64,000 nucleotides of DNA, from positions 181,340,071-181,404,070 of the forward strand of contig NC_084462.1 in NCBI RefSeq assembly GCF_027409185.1, given 5' to 3'. The notes below the pieces were generated by a model. The model did no database searches, was not told the origin of the DNA, and saw only the letters and a program-made list of their open reading frames with translations. Position numbers and translations under genes: made by a program. Every line of letters starts with the position of its first letter. Position 1 is the stretch's first letter. Of the stretch, positions 1 through 11,134 are shown piece by piece. This stretch comes from Cynocephalus volans (lineage: Eukaryota; Chordata; Mammalia; Dermoptera; Cynocephalidae).

Positions 1-1390
1 CTGAGCGCAAAGGCAGAGCGTGCAGATGTGTGCAGTTTGGTAGACTTGGCGTCCAGAGATGTGGCCAGTCCCGTCTCATGGCCTTGGTTTCCTTGCTGAA
101 TATGAGGCAGGATAATGATATGCAGGGGAGCAAATGTGAAGGAGAAGGGCAGTGGGGACAGAGATGGGGGGAGTCATCAGCATGGAAGTGACAAGAGAGG
201 AGGAGGAATGCGAAGGGAGGGGCGCTGGGACTGAAGCCCAAGGGTGGCAGAGGAAAGACGCCTCATCAGAGAGCCAGGGGGACAGGAAAATACGCAGCAG
301 CAAGTACTGGGGACCCAGGGTCTGCCTTCCAGCTTTGGAGCACAGCCTGATAGGAGAGAACCAGAGGTGTTTTAGTAAAGATGGGGAGGTGGACTCCGTG
401 CCTGGCTTCCCAGGGCCTGTCTGGAAGGGACAGCGTGGCCTGAGGGAGCCCACCCCACTCAAGGCTGATGGTCAAGGCCGAAAACCCCCAAAGCCAGTGT
501 GGGGCTGCTTTGGCTGACATCTCGTGTTAAACACAATGGAGCGGCATTTCTAAGGTTCTCAAGAAAATGTGTGGCCCAGGATATTTTTTTATCCAGTCAA
601 ACTGCTATTTGGCTTTAAAAGCCATGGAAAAAATAATCCCAAGTATGCAAGAACTCACGCTTCCCATGAGCCCTCATGAGGAGTATAAAACAGAACAAGC
701 ATCAGAAAAGCACAAAATCACTGAGAAGCTTCTGCTTTTGGTCAGCGAGTGAGCTTTAAGTATACTTGACTGTGGAATTGAGACCAAAAATGGAGATGCA
801 GTTGTCAGCATTATGCTCTGACAACGTACAACTAGCAAGAAATGGGATACAAGAATGAGCTGACCAACTGCCCTGTACACATTGGCTTGAAGCTGACAAA
901 TCATTAGATTAACATGAGATTAAATGAGTGACTACCAGTGGATGGGGGGAGGGCAGGCAAGAGTGGTTGTTAGCTAATTTCAGTGCCATTTACACGGAGA
1001 ATTAACAGGAAGGAAGAAGACGATGTTACTATATAAGTATATTAGTATAAAGACCACCACTAGAGCAAAGGACACTAACCTTTAAAAAAAAAGCAAAGAA
1101 GCAGTCCAAAGGTTAAATGTATATTATATATAAAATGGTAAATACAATGTAAAGCTATGACAGAACTGAAACCAAATATAACAGTCATAACAATATATTT
1201 ATGTATATTTATTTTATTTATTGTATTTACGTTTATGTTATTTATATATCTATTAATATATTTATATATCATTTTATTTCTTTTTATTTATTTATAACAC
1301 TATATTTAAGTAGGTTTAACTCACCTATTGTTCAGATTAGCCAAGGAAGGAAAATCCAATTCTACACTGTGCACATAGCACACCTGAAAT
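1..1390. other. Unrecognised intergenic sequence, AT-rich on the right
   Basis: No gene or named repeat was recognised in 1-1000. The reading frames there are short and unlike known proteins. About 1190-1300 is a TTTAT/TATT-rich low-complexity tract. In human, PPP2R5C lies upstream of DYNC1H1, but no PPP2R5C exon was identified here. Confidence 0.4.
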
Positions 1391-2930
1391 GAAATTATCC
1401 ACAGGATGGGCAACGACATGCCAGGCAAAGACAAATTTTTAAAAAAGCAAAGGTCACAATTTTAATATTAAATAAGGTAGAATTCAGGCCAAAAAGTATT
1501 ATATTAGACAAAATTGGACATTTTATAATATTCACAATGAAAATAGAGCAGTTAGTAATATCTATGCACCAACTTTCATAAGGAAATGAAAGGAGAAATA
1601 CACAGATACATACTAATAACAGAAGACTTTAACATGTCTCTCAGAGCCAGACATAAAATGAACAAAATATTTAGAAACAAAGTAGAAGATCTAAATAAAT
1701 AATAAGGTAGATCCTGCAGATACACAGCATATTAAACTCTAAATCCTAAAATAGATAATACCCCTTTCTTTTCAAGTCTACTCGCAGCATTTATGAAAAT
1801 TGATCATATACTAGGCCACAAAAATCTGAAGTTCCATAAACAGAATAATACAACAGCACTGTCTAACTATAATGCAACAAAACTGGATATTAAGAACAAC
1901 AATTTTTTAAAATTCCTTCCACCTGGAAATTTTTAATCCACTAAACAAGTCTAAGATAAAAAAAAAGAAATGCAAACAAATTGAAGCATTTGTAGAAAAT
2001 AATAATAATGAAACATGACGTATCAGAATCTGTGGGATATAGACAAAATATGCTCAGACATAAATTCATGGCATTCAAAACCTTTACCAATAAAATTTTT
2101 AAAATAAATATCCAACATATAAAGCTACAAAACGAACACAAAGTAAAAATTTTTAAAGCAGAAAGTAAAAAGATGCTCAACATAATTATTAGAAAAACGT
2201 AAATTAAAATCATAAGATAGCACTCTAACCCAGCAACTAGCAGGACTAAAAACAAAACCTGACAATACCGAGTTGGGACAAGGGTGCAAAGCAAAGGATA
2301 CTGCTGGTCGGTATGCAACGTGGTAGAGCTACTTAGGAAAACAATTTGGTAGTTTCTTTCAAAGTTAAACATACATTTACCATATAACCCACTCAATCCA
2401 TGTCTAAACCTTCCCAAACACCCAAAAAAAAACCGTATTTACCTAAAAGAAATGAAAGCATAACTTTACCCAGAAAAAGTCTTATATCAGAATATTTATA
2501 GCAACTTTGCTTTTAATTGCCAAAAATTAAAACAACCAAAATATCTATCAATGGTGAATGGATAAACTAGGTTACAAAGGAATACTCCTCCACAATAAAA
2601 AGGAATGAACTACGGATATATTCAATGCAGATGAATCTCAAAAATTTTATGCCAAGTGAAAAAATTCAGACACAAAAGGCTACATGCTCTATGATTCTAT
2701 TTATATGATATCTGGAAAAAGACAAAGCTCTAGAAATCTGACCAGGAGCTGGAGAGGGGGACAGGCGTGATTACTGAGCACAGGAAACTTTCTTGGGGTG
2801 ATAGGAAAACTCATATCTGAATTGTAGTGGTGACTACACAAGTCTATATGTTTGCCAAAACTCATACAACAGTATACTTAAAAAGTGTGAATTTTATTGT
2901 ATATAAATTATACCCTGATAACTCTGCCTT
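1390..2930 (+). repeat. Old L1 LINE, ORF2 remnants and 3' UTR
   Basis: Degraded L1 on the plus strand. 1480-2200 contains ORF2-like words (AATATCTATGCACCAAC, GACTTTAACATG) full of stops. 2440-2930 matches the L1M 3' end, including TCTATGATTCTATTTATATGATAT and the tail TGTGAATTTTATTGTATATAAATTATACC. It has no coding capacity. Confidence 0.75.
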
Positions 2931-3129
2931 CAGTAAACAAACAAACAAAACTAAAGTTAGATCCAATGCCCTGAGTAAACCAAGAGTTAGTTTGACAACA
3001 AGAAAGCAGATTGAAACAAAACAAACAAACAAAAAATCCTGATCATTCCAAAAGCAGTAATTCATTAAGAAAAAGAAATGAATTTTGAATAGAAGTTGTA
3101 AAAATTGTCAGGATCAAAATGGAGTCACT

Positions 3130-3135
<6 letters not shown>

Positions 3136-3163
<28 letters not shown>
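3136..3163 (+). repeat. Poly(A) tract
   Basis: An uninterrupted run of about 28 A, probably the tail of a retroposed sequence. Confidence 0.7.
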
Positions 3164-3167
<4 letters not shown>

Positions 3168-3168
<1 letters not shown>

Positions 3169-3575
3169 CAAATAGAGCTGGGGAAAGGCCATGAGGGGAG
3201 GGTTCTCACGCACGCATGCCTGATAACAAGAACTATCCAAAAGGACTCTACAAAACCACAACTGTGCACAGAGGCCATCACAATCTCACACCAAAATACT
3301 TATGTGAGGACATCTGCCCAGCAACAGTCTGTCCAACCTCAACTGGCATCACCCTTGTAATCTTTACTTACTAATTAATTACTTACTTGCTAATCCTTGT
3401 AGCCAAGGAAAAATATCCCAAAACAATTGTGTAATTGCAACACTTTTCCTTTAAAACTCTGTCTTCCTTTAGCTCTCTCAATATACACATAGTTTATTTA
3501 CTATTGAATGTGTAGACCCATTGCAATGCCCTATTCCCAAATAAGACTTTGTCTTAGAGATTTGTCCCAATAATT
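3168..3575 (+). repeat. Putative ERV LTR
   Basis: This block has an LTR-like 3' half (TCTGTCTTCCTTTAGCTCTCTC and AATAAG before TTTGTC) and sits between L1-like sequence. The boundaries and family are uncertain. Confidence 0.35.
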
Positions 3576-3579
3576 TTTT

Positions 3580-3950
3580 TTAACTTTAACAAAGTTTTTA
3601 AAAGCCAAGAGTAGGAATTAAGAAAAAAGTAGAAATCAGTGAATTAAATTTGAAACCAGAAAAAAAAGTGAAACTAATAAATCATGTTTTAAAAATTCAA
3701 ATAAATGAATAGCTAACCTAATTTTTTAAATGGCATGGGTGAATCCATAAATATGCAAAATAAATAATGATGAGAGAGAAATAACCAGCAATACTTTGCA
3801 CAATAGTAGGAAAATAAATTTGAAACCCATATGGAATGAATAACATTTTAGGGAACTATAACTCAAACTGATGCAGTCCAGACAGAAAGTCTAAACAGGA
3901 ATTATCAGAAAACATTTTTGAGGAACTTCTCCTTATAACCATGCTGTAAA
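3580..3950 (+). repeat. L1 ORF2 fragment
   Basis: A-rich sequence resembling the degraded L1 ORF2 region (GAATTAAATTTGAAACCAG, AAATAAATGAATAGCTAACC). It holds only scattered stops and short frames. Confidence 0.5.
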
Positions 3951-4000
3951 AGGGTTCTCCAGAAAAACAGAATGAATTGGACATACATATATATGATGCT

Positions 4001-4256
4001 ACTTCAAAAAGTTCATGGAAACATAGAATTAAAAAATAATACAAATCTTTTCATGAACTTTTTTTTTTTTTTTTTTTTAAAGCTGACTGGTAAGGGAATC
4101 GTAACCCTTGACTTGGTGTTGTCAGCACCATGCTCTCCCAAGTGAGCAAACGGCCATCCCTATATGGGATCCGAACCGTTGGCCTTGGTGTTATCAGCAC
4201 CACACTCTCCCAAGTGAGCCATGGGTCATCCCTTCATGAACTTTTTGAAGTGCATG
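4001..4256. mobile_element. Palindromic mariner-like MITE, split by a SINE
   Basis: The inverted ends CTTCAAAAAGTTCATG (from about 4004) and CATGAACTTTTTGAAG (ending about 4252) form a roughly 80-bp palindromic element once the SINE at 4064-4232 is removed. A TA precedes the left end. The SINE target duplication TTCATGAACTTTTT falls in the right arm. A second, right-truncated copy lies near 48165-48230. Confidence 0.65.
4064..4232 (-). mobile_element. Dimeric tRNA-Ile SINE (CYN-like)
   Basis: In reverse orientation it has two tRNA-Ile-related monomers and a poly(A) tail (the T run). Duplications of TTCATGAACTTTTT flank it. The tRNA-Ile origin follows from the box A-like and GATAAC anticodon-loop words. 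Confidence 0.8.
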
Positions 4257-4639
4257 CACGTGTGCGTACATGTGTGTGTCTGTGAAGAGATTTATTTTAA
4301 GGAATCATGCAATTATGGAAGCTGGCAAGTCTAAAATCTGCAGGGTGAGCCAGAAGGCTAGAGGCCCAGGGAAGAACCAATGTTACAGTTCAAATCTGAA
4401 GGCCGCTTGCTGGCAGAATTCTCTCCTGCTCAGGGAGTCCAGTCTTTTGTTCTATTCAGGCCTTCAACTGATCAGGTGAGGCCCACCCACACTATGGAGA
4501 GCAATCTGCTTTATTCAAAGTTGGCAGATTTAAATGTTAATCTCATCCAAAAACACCCTCACAGAAATATCCACAATAATGTTCGACCACATATCTGGGC
4601 ACCATGGCCCAGTCAAGCTGACACATCAAATTGACCATC

Positions 4640-5500
4640 ACAAGTCCACCCCATGTCAATGTGGCATCCATACACAACTCTTTAAATCATACTTACTCCC
4701 CAAATAAGGCAATAACAAGGTCATGCTTCCACCTCACATGATACAACTATCCTGCCTACAACCACAACACACTAACCCTTTCTCCAGAAGAGGATGCAGA
4801 GTCTTTGGGCGATGTTTACTCCTCTCCTTGTTGTGCTATAGCTAATACTATGACATAAAGTTAATGATAATAATCAAATACTATGATGTAAAGTCAATAC
4901 ATCTTATTTTACCAGATAAAGGGATAAGAGAGGGAAGAAAAAGTGTGTATATATATATATATTTATTATATAAAAGAGTATACACATATACACTCACACA
5001 TTCATAACAAAATAAAGAATATTCATGACAATTACACATGAGGCTGTGGTCATGAAATTAAAGTGAAACCAAGAGTGCTTCTCTCTGGCCACACGGGAGG
5101 TGGAGAGTGGAGGACTCAGAACCTCCCGCCACCTGTGTGCCCCCTTCCCCCAGGAGTGAGGTCTTCTTTAAACCTCAGTAACTGGCACCATTCTCTCTGA
5201 ACCTGCCTTTCTGAGGGAGGATATGGGTGATGGCCCAGAATTCATGGGAGGTAGCTGGCATTTATCTTACTAAAAAAGAAAAAGAGAAAAAAAGCCTGTT
5301 TCTTCTGACAGGTTTCCCTGGGAGAGCATTCCTCTAAACTGTGAAGCGACATCAAACAGGTAATTACCATAAGGCTCAACAAAGCTGTAACAGTGGAAAG
5401 TCCCAAATGCTAGGGGGATCCACGTCCATCCAGCTTTTTTGCTGGGGAAGAGTGGGAACCAGGGGAAGGTGGGCTCTAGAGAAAAGAGCTTCCTGAAGCC
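4640..5500. other. Unrecognised intergenic sequence with a TA microsatellite
   Basis: A short (TA)n tract lies at about 4945-4965. No gene or named repeat was recognised in the rest. Confidence 0.4.
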
Positions 5501-5765
5501 AGACAGATTGGACTTGCAATTCCAGATCCATCACCATCTCGATGCTCCCATCAGGGAAAAGGAGATAATGATTCCTACCTTACAGGTGTTTGGGAGGATT
5601 AAAGAAAGGATCACATAAAGCAGGCAGAGGAAGCTCAGCAGATGACACCTCCTGTCATTATTGTAATGGTCCTACCCCATTTCACATTTCACATTGAGAA
5701 AACAGAGGCTCAGAGAGGGAAAGGGACTAGTCCAATGAAAGTTAGCAGTCCAGGGGAACAAGAAA
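5500..5765 (+). repeat. MIR-like SINE pieces
   Basis: Sequence such as AAGGAGATAATGATTCCTACC followed by AAACAGAGGCTCAGAGAGGG matches the conserved core and 3' parts of MIR elements, probably two pieces. Confidence 0.55.
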
Positions 5766-6074
5766 AAAATTCCAATCGCAGTGGTGAGAAGGATGGGAGG
5801 AAACAGCATTTTAGTTTGTCTTCGATGGCTATACAGATTTGAACAGCTCTTTGGAAGGGCAATTGGGTAACATTTAAAATATTAAATATTAAAAATATTT
5901 AAAATGTCATACCTTTTCACTCTGCGATTCTGCTTCTAGGAGTTTATCCACCAGCAACACTTATGCAAGAGAATGACAGCTGCAAGCCCAAGACCACTCA
6001 CTATAGCATCATTCTCCATATTGAAAAAGAGATGGAAACCATGGAGAAATCATTAAATAAATAAAAATGCAACC

Positions 6075-6665
6075 TGAGAACTTCAGAACTCTCAGCACAT
6101 AACAACTCCATCCAAACTTCTGCATTAAGAGACAACCAGACTCCAGCTAGCAGCATAATGCCATGTCCCAAGGATGACTTAAGCCCCCAATTAAAATGCT
6201 TGCCTGAGAAAGCTCAAGATGCCACGAGAATTTATTTGTTTTAGCCAACACCTGATGATAGGCTGCTGACCTCCCTTAGAGCATTTACTAAAAAGGAATT
6301 ACAAATATGACTCCTTCTGTTCCTTTGAGGTGTATATGTATCTCCTACAACTCAGGAGTGTCTTTCTCAAGGCCCTAAAGCCATTCCTTTGAAATTTAAT
6401 CATCATGAAGGATAGACTCCTCCATTGTCCGTGGGAGGCTAGACTCTTAACTTCCATAATTGAAGGCTAGCAGACACAGCTAGCTTGTCTGACCAACCCT
6501 TTGTAATTTTTCACTTGAGCCCCACCCCCATTCTCCTTTTAAAATGTTCACTCACCTCTGCGCAAATCAGAATGGAACTCAGCTCTTTCCCCTGCTGTCA
6601 GTAGATACTACATAAAATCTGTTTTCACTGCTTTAACCAACGTCCAGCTTGGTTTATCTTTGACA
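6075..6665 (+). repeat. Putative ERV1-type solo LTR
   Basis: A 591-bp block starts TGAGAA and ends TTTGACA. AACC (6071-6074) and ATCC (6666-6669) flank it, a possible 4-bp target duplication with one change. The flanks join into L1 3'-region sequence (ATCCATAGAATACAATAATATG). The block contains an LTR-like CACCTCTGCGCAAATCAG segment and a CATAAAATCTGTTTTC polyadenylation-like region. Confidence 0.6.
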
Positions 6666-6669
6666 ATCC

Positions 6670-7540
6670 ATAGAATACAATAATATGTAATCTTTAAAAA
6701 AAGTAGTACTGTGTGAAAGGCACTTAGAGTAGCCTGGAACATATTAAGTATTTTAGCTATTATTATGAACATTTTTCATCTGTTGTAAAAAATGCATTAT
6801 GGGTGTATACATGTATAAAAATTCATTGACCTATAGGTTTAAAATTGGTGCATTTTATTATATTAACTGTTCAATAAAACGGTTTTTAATGGGTGAATGT
6901 GTTAAAACTATATGTAATCACATGGAAGTTTATCTGAGGTATATTTAGATGAAACAAGCAAATTACAAAAGTTTTCATAACAGAATTATATGTATACATG
7001 TACACAGTATCCTAAAATGTAATATATTATATATCATATACGATGTTAGTATGTGCAAAAAACTAAGTAAGTAAGTATTCCAGGGCTTACATATGTCGGA
7101 AATATTTACCTACACCCTTTAAAAGAGTGTACCTCTTTTAAAAAATCATGTCCAATGACTCAAAGCACCATTTTGAGCCAGCCAGGTCCAGCTGGCCTTT
7201 CAGGCTGTCGTGCTGACCTGCAGTCCCACTTTCCACCACCAGAGGGCGGAGAAAAGCGTCCCCAGCGATCGCACCGCCTCCCAGCAGGTGGAATTCCCGC
7301 CTCCTCACACTAGGCTATTTTCACATCATCGCTTGTCCGGTTGTACTGTACACTGAACACTCTGTGCTCCTTGACCTGTTCTCCCAGTATCACACATTCT
7401 AAATGATTTGAAATGAAATTAAACTCTGTGGAATAAAAGAAACAAACATTAACTAGTTTGTTACATTTACTGTCATGGGCTCTTCAATGCTAGAAGAGGA
7501 GAGAGAATGGAAAAGTAACATCAGGCGAGCACATGCAGCA
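6670..7540. other. AT-rich intergenic sequence with degraded L1
   Basis: 6670-7100 continues AT-rich LINE-like sequence. 7150-7320 is unique-looking and includes a CTCF-like site. No gene was seen. Confidence 0.4.
7236..7249 (+). promoter_or_regulatory. CTCF-like motif
   Basis: CCACCAGAGGGCGG matches the CTCF core consensus (CCASYAGRKGGC) very well. It lies in non-repetitive sequence. Occupancy is unknown. Confidence 0.45.
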
Positions 7541-7544
7541 TACT

Positions 7545-7715
7545 GGCCTGGCCCTTTGCACACACCGTCCCATCTCATCAAATTCTCATGATTACATCGG
7601 TGTTGTTATACCCATCTTTCAGATGAGAAGACTGAGGTTCTGAGGGATTAAGTATCTGCTCAAGCTCACCAGCAGGGCAAGGGTAGAGTCAGAATCCAAA
7701 CACAGGCCAACGGGG
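7545..7715 (+). repeat. MIR SINE
   Basis: The core TTCTCATGATTACATCGG..GTTGTTATACCCATCTTTCAGATGAGAAGACTGAGG followed by CAAGCTCACCAGCAGGGCAAGGGTAGAGTCAGAATCCAAACACAGG is a typical MIR, read across several short matching words. Confidence 0.8.
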
Positions 7716-8189
7716 TTCTAAGATCTTGCTTTGCCCTCTGTAAAACCCTAACTTGTCCCAAAACTTATGGATGAAGAAACAAAATCCCAGTGTGTGTTTG
7801 GCAGCAGACCCTCTATCAGAACTCAGGTGTCCGGGTACCCAGAACACACCCTTGCTAATGCTCCCTCTGCCTTCAAGTCTTTATTGAGTACCTGGCATGT
7901 GCCCAGTTGTGACTGGTGCAAAAACAGAAAGACCTCACATCTCTTTCTGACTTGCCATGTTGCTCAAAATTCAAAAAGGAACAACAAGAAAATAAGAAAT
8001 GTTCCTTCCAATTCTGTGTCCATCCTTCCCAAAACATACTCACCAGCCCGCCACTCAGTTCCACTCACCAAAGGCAGACTGTGTTACCAGTTTGTGTATT
8101 TTTCTGGACATGATTTAAGCAAATGTGTATTTTTATTTTCAGAGTAGCAGTTCCTTGACTATGGTATCCTCTAAACCCCAAGGACAATC

Positions 8190-8310
8190 TAACACTATTA
8201 TTACTACTATTCACACATTACACGGGCAGAACTGTAGATCAGGAGAGCTGGGTGAACTGCCGAGAGTCACACAGCAGGACAATCGAGGGTCTGAATCTAA
8301 GAGTGGTTCT
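8190..8310 (+). repeat. MIR SINE fragment
   Basis: TATTATTACTACTATTCACA followed by GTGAACTGCCGAGAGTCACA and CAGGACAATCGAGGGTCTGA corresponds to the MIR core and 3' part. Confidence 0.6.
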
Positions 8311-8584
8311 CTCCACCTGGGCAGGCTTCTGGGCCCCACTCTCACCTTGAAACTATTCTCTCCCCAGGGTCCGCTTCCTCTGTGACGTTGCTTCCTCTCT
8401 CCCTCCCTCTCATGCTTCTTTTCCTTCCCATTATCATCCTTACTCTCTCTCCCGTTTTAATCACTTGTAAATTCTCACCTGCCTGGAGTATTGCTAAATT
8501 TGACTCGGAGGTGGGAGGACCTTCAAGATGGAGTCCAACTCCCACGCTTCACCGATGGGCAAATTGAGTTCCAGAAAGGCTCCT

Positions 8585-8918
8585 GAAAGAAAGTGAGCCG
8601 AGACGTCGGGTACCGTTCAAGCTTTACTAAAGGAAAAGAATCTGCCGGGCCGCACCCAAAGTTGGGGGCAGCCCAGGGCTGCCCTCAAAATGGGGGACAG
8701 CACCAGATGTGGGAGTGAGAGAGCTTATATAGTGCGCCAAGGACTGGCTGATACCATCAAGGAGGGGTATGCTAATGAGGATCGGGGTGGAGAACTGCGT
8801 CCTTGCAGAAGCGAAAGGGGTTTAAGTCAGGAGGCTTCTCCTAAAGGGTAAGGGGGGGGGCTTGGTGCTGGAGTGGAAGGCGAGGCCGATGGCTATTTTG
8901 TGCTTATTGTGTGCACAA
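8585..8918 (-). repeat. Putative gammaretrovirus-type (ERV1) solo LTR
   Basis: Read on the minus strand, it begins TGTGCACACAATAAGC, has a TATATAAGC box near 8730, and ends with a U5-like CCTTTAGTAAAGCTTGAACG..GACGTCTCGGCTCAC. CpGs are better preserved than in older repeats, which suggests relative youth. No clean target duplication was found, so the limits are approximate. Confidence 0.5.
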
Positions 8919-8944
8919 TGGCGCCGGTCACGTCCAAAATCCAT

Positions 8945-9455
8945 CAGCTCCCATACATATTCAGAATTCTACATCCATCCTTTGCTCAGGCTGTTCCCTT
9001 TCCCACTTCTGCCTGAACACTCCCTCCTGCCCTGGCAACACTCACGTGACCAGACAGGAGGTTTTCCATGCTGCAGCCAGAGGGATCTTCCAAAAACACC
9101 CACCTGATCGGTCTAGCAACCCTTGAAGAATCGAAACACTGGCCCAGTCACCTTCTCTACTTTCCTCCTATGACAGGCTGAACCTTACCCATGAGCCATC
9201 CAAAGTGCTATTCCTCCTCTTGCCCTGACGTGCCTAATGGCTGCTTATCCTTGAGTCTCGGATCCCTCTGGTGCGGCGCTTCCAGCTTCTCCCTCATCTC
9301 CATCCTCACTGTTTCTTTCCCCCATGATCTCTGCAGGAATAGTGCCCGACCCTGTCTTGTCCACCACTGTGTCTCCAAGGGCCTGGCGCCGTGCTCGACC
9401 TCTCCACCCCTTCACTCAAAGGCTCAATCAATGTTTGATGGAAGAATAAATGAAT
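8945..9455 (+). repeat. L2 LINE 3' end
   Basis: The order of words is that of the L2 3' region: CATCCTTTGCTCAGGCTGTTC, CTGTCTTGTCCACCACTGTG, and a tail with CTCAATCAATGTTTGATGGA and GAATAAATGAATAAG. Confidence 0.7.
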
Positions 9456-9459
9456 AAGA

Positions 9460-9880
9460 GTTCGAGCAGAGAGAAGAGTAAGGCGTGCAATCAATCCCAT
9501 AGGAAGGGCGCGCGATCAAAAGCTGTGCGCAAGTAAAGAGCAAATATTCCTGTAGGAGATTAAGGTGCACAGAAGCACCTAAGCAGCCTGTGCACTGCGC
9601 ATAACTTGGAGGAGGTCCCAGCCCCCAGAGAAGCCCAGCCACGGACCACGGCTCAAGCATTCCTAGTCCAGCTGGAGCAGCAAAAATGAAACTAGTGCTT
9701 GGAGAGTAAGCCAGGCCGTGACAGAAATGAGGAAGAAGCCGCGCACTTCAGAGGATGTCGCAAGAAATAGGGCCTTAGCAGCAGGAAGGGGACGACGGTG
9801 GAAGACCCTGGGCCCACGTTAAGAAACCTGCCCTATTCTCCAGGTAACAGGGAGCCAAAAACGAGACTTCAGGACAAGAA
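9460..9880. other. Unrecognised sequence flanking the orphan CpG island
   Basis: No repeat or coding sequence was recognised in this stretch. Confidence 0.4.
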
Positions 9881-10450
9881 GAAACCTAACCTCGATGCCA
9901 GCTCACAAAGATGACGCAAACGGCGCGCCAGGCTGCGCCAATACAAGACGGCCCGCCCCTGCCCGGTGCATTGTGGGGCTTGGAGGAACCCGCCTACTCC
10001 GACTCTCGCGACACACCGAGATTCCCTGAGGACAGAGAGCGCCTGACAACGCTTCCGGTCCTCGCGGCAAGAGTCCCGCCCCCTGGCCGAAATGGGCCAA
10101 TCACAATGCCTCTCCTTCCTGGCAGCGGGGATTGGTCCAAGGACGCACGTGACCGAGCCGGTGTTGGCCCAGAGCCCGGGCTTTGGCGGAGGTGCGGAAG
10201 GTCCCGCCCCCTTCACGTAGGGATTCGGGGATTGGCTGGGCCGGGTCCCGTCTTCCTCCACGTTGGTCGCGCTCAGGTCTCCGAGCCTCGAGGCCGCCAC
10301 ACGAGGATACCGGGGCTGCGGTGGCGATAGTCCGCACTGCCGCTTCAGGACGCCCTTTCTCGGAGTCTCAGAGCTGCCCACCAGCCCCACCACGATGTCT
10401 GATGCTGAAGACCAGGAGCTCGCTGACGGATGTGGCCATTAGAACGTCGC
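9880..10450. promoter_or_regulatory. Orphan CpG island, promoter-like
   Basis: About 570 bases are GC- and CpG-rich. They hold CCAAT-box motifs in both orientations (GGCCAATCACA at about 10093, GGGATTGGTCC at about 10128, GGGATTGGCTGG at about 10228), an E-box GCACGTGACC near 10145, a CRE-half-like ATGACGCAA near 9911 and GC boxes. This looks like a working promoter about 32 kb upstream of DYNC1H1. An ATG at 10394 opens only 15 codons (MSDAEDQELADGCGH) before a stop and matches nothing I know. Degraded L1-like sequence starts by 10490. The transcript and its direction are unknown. Confidence 0.6.
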
Positions 10451-10489
10451 CGCCTCACTTTCTTTGTTCACAGACGTTATCTGTTAGGG

Positions 10490-10735
10490 CCGTTTTAGAT
10501 TTACAGAAAAGTGAGAGTGCAGAATCCCGTGTACCTCCTCACACAGACACGGTTCCTATTATTCACATCTTGCATCAGTATGGGATTTGCTACAGTTGAT
10601 GAGATGGTATTGATACGTTATCATTAACTAGAGTCCGTATTTGTTCAGATCTTCTTAGTTTTTCCTTTTTTGTCCCAGGATCCCTTGCAGGACGCCACAT
10701 CACATCTAGTCCACCTCACTTTTTTAATTCTGAAG
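10490..10735 (+). repeat. Degraded LINE (L1M-like) fragment
   Basis: ATTTACAGAAAAGTGAGAGTGCAG followed by GTGTACCTCCTCACACAGA and CAGGATCCCTTGCAGGACGC resembles an old LINE segment, also seen in a related form at 52140-52520. Confidence 0.5.
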
Positions 10736-11019
10736 GTGCGGTGGTGAGAGGAGAGGTTAAAGGAGCACATATCTGCTTAACCTTTCCTGAGCTGTATGTC
10801 TTGGTAAATGCAAGGTTGGGGACAACGGCTTTTAACCTTTCCTTGGCTGTATGTCTCAATAACTGCGAGGTTGGGGACAGCGGCTTGTCCTGGTGTTCTG
10901 CCTGACGGAGGACAGCTGAACAGGCGCTGGGCCCTTGCAAGAGGCTTCACCCTCCAAAGTGTCCGGACTCAGAGCCGCCCCTCGGGTTAGAGGTGATGGG
11001 GAATTAGTGCTTAATGGGT

Positions 11020-11134
11020 AGAGAATATCTGTATGAGATGATGAAAACGTAGTGGTGATGGTAGCAAAACTTTACAAATTTACTTAATGCTACTTAATTA
11101 TACACTTAAAAATGGGCAAAATGGTAAATAGTAT
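11020..11134 (+). repeat. L1M 3' UTR, left half
   Basis: CTACTTAATTATACACTTAA and AATGGTAAATAGTAT match the L1ME-type 3' end. The element continues at 12872 (GTATGTATATTTTACCACAG) beyond the LTR insertion. Confidence 0.75.

Larger units (their letters stand above)
3948..4640 (-). repeat. Ancient mammalian interspersed repeat, interrupted by MITE and SINE
   Basis: The sequence GGGTTCTCCAGAAAAACAGA, then AGAGATTTATTTTAAGGAAT, GCTGGCAAGTC..AAAATCTGCAGGG and GATTTAAATGTTAATCTCAT is a very common old mammalian repeat, possibly MaLR or MER; I do not assign a name. A mariner-like MITE and a SINE inside it split it into two parts. Confidence 0.6.

Noticed and set aside
1-1000. PPP2R5C 3' end expected from human gene order
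   Set aside because: No exon or recognisable 3' UTR of that gene could be identified by eye; it may lie outside the window.
9869-10393. 174-codon minus-strand frame and the 139-codon plus-strand frame in the orphan CpG island
   Set aside because: GC-rich sequence produces overlapping frames in several phases. The residues show no known domain and no splice structure was evident.
10394-10441. Short frame MSDAEDQELADGCGH as the start of a gene
   Set aside because: Only 15 codons before a stop, no clear donor, and no family I recognise.
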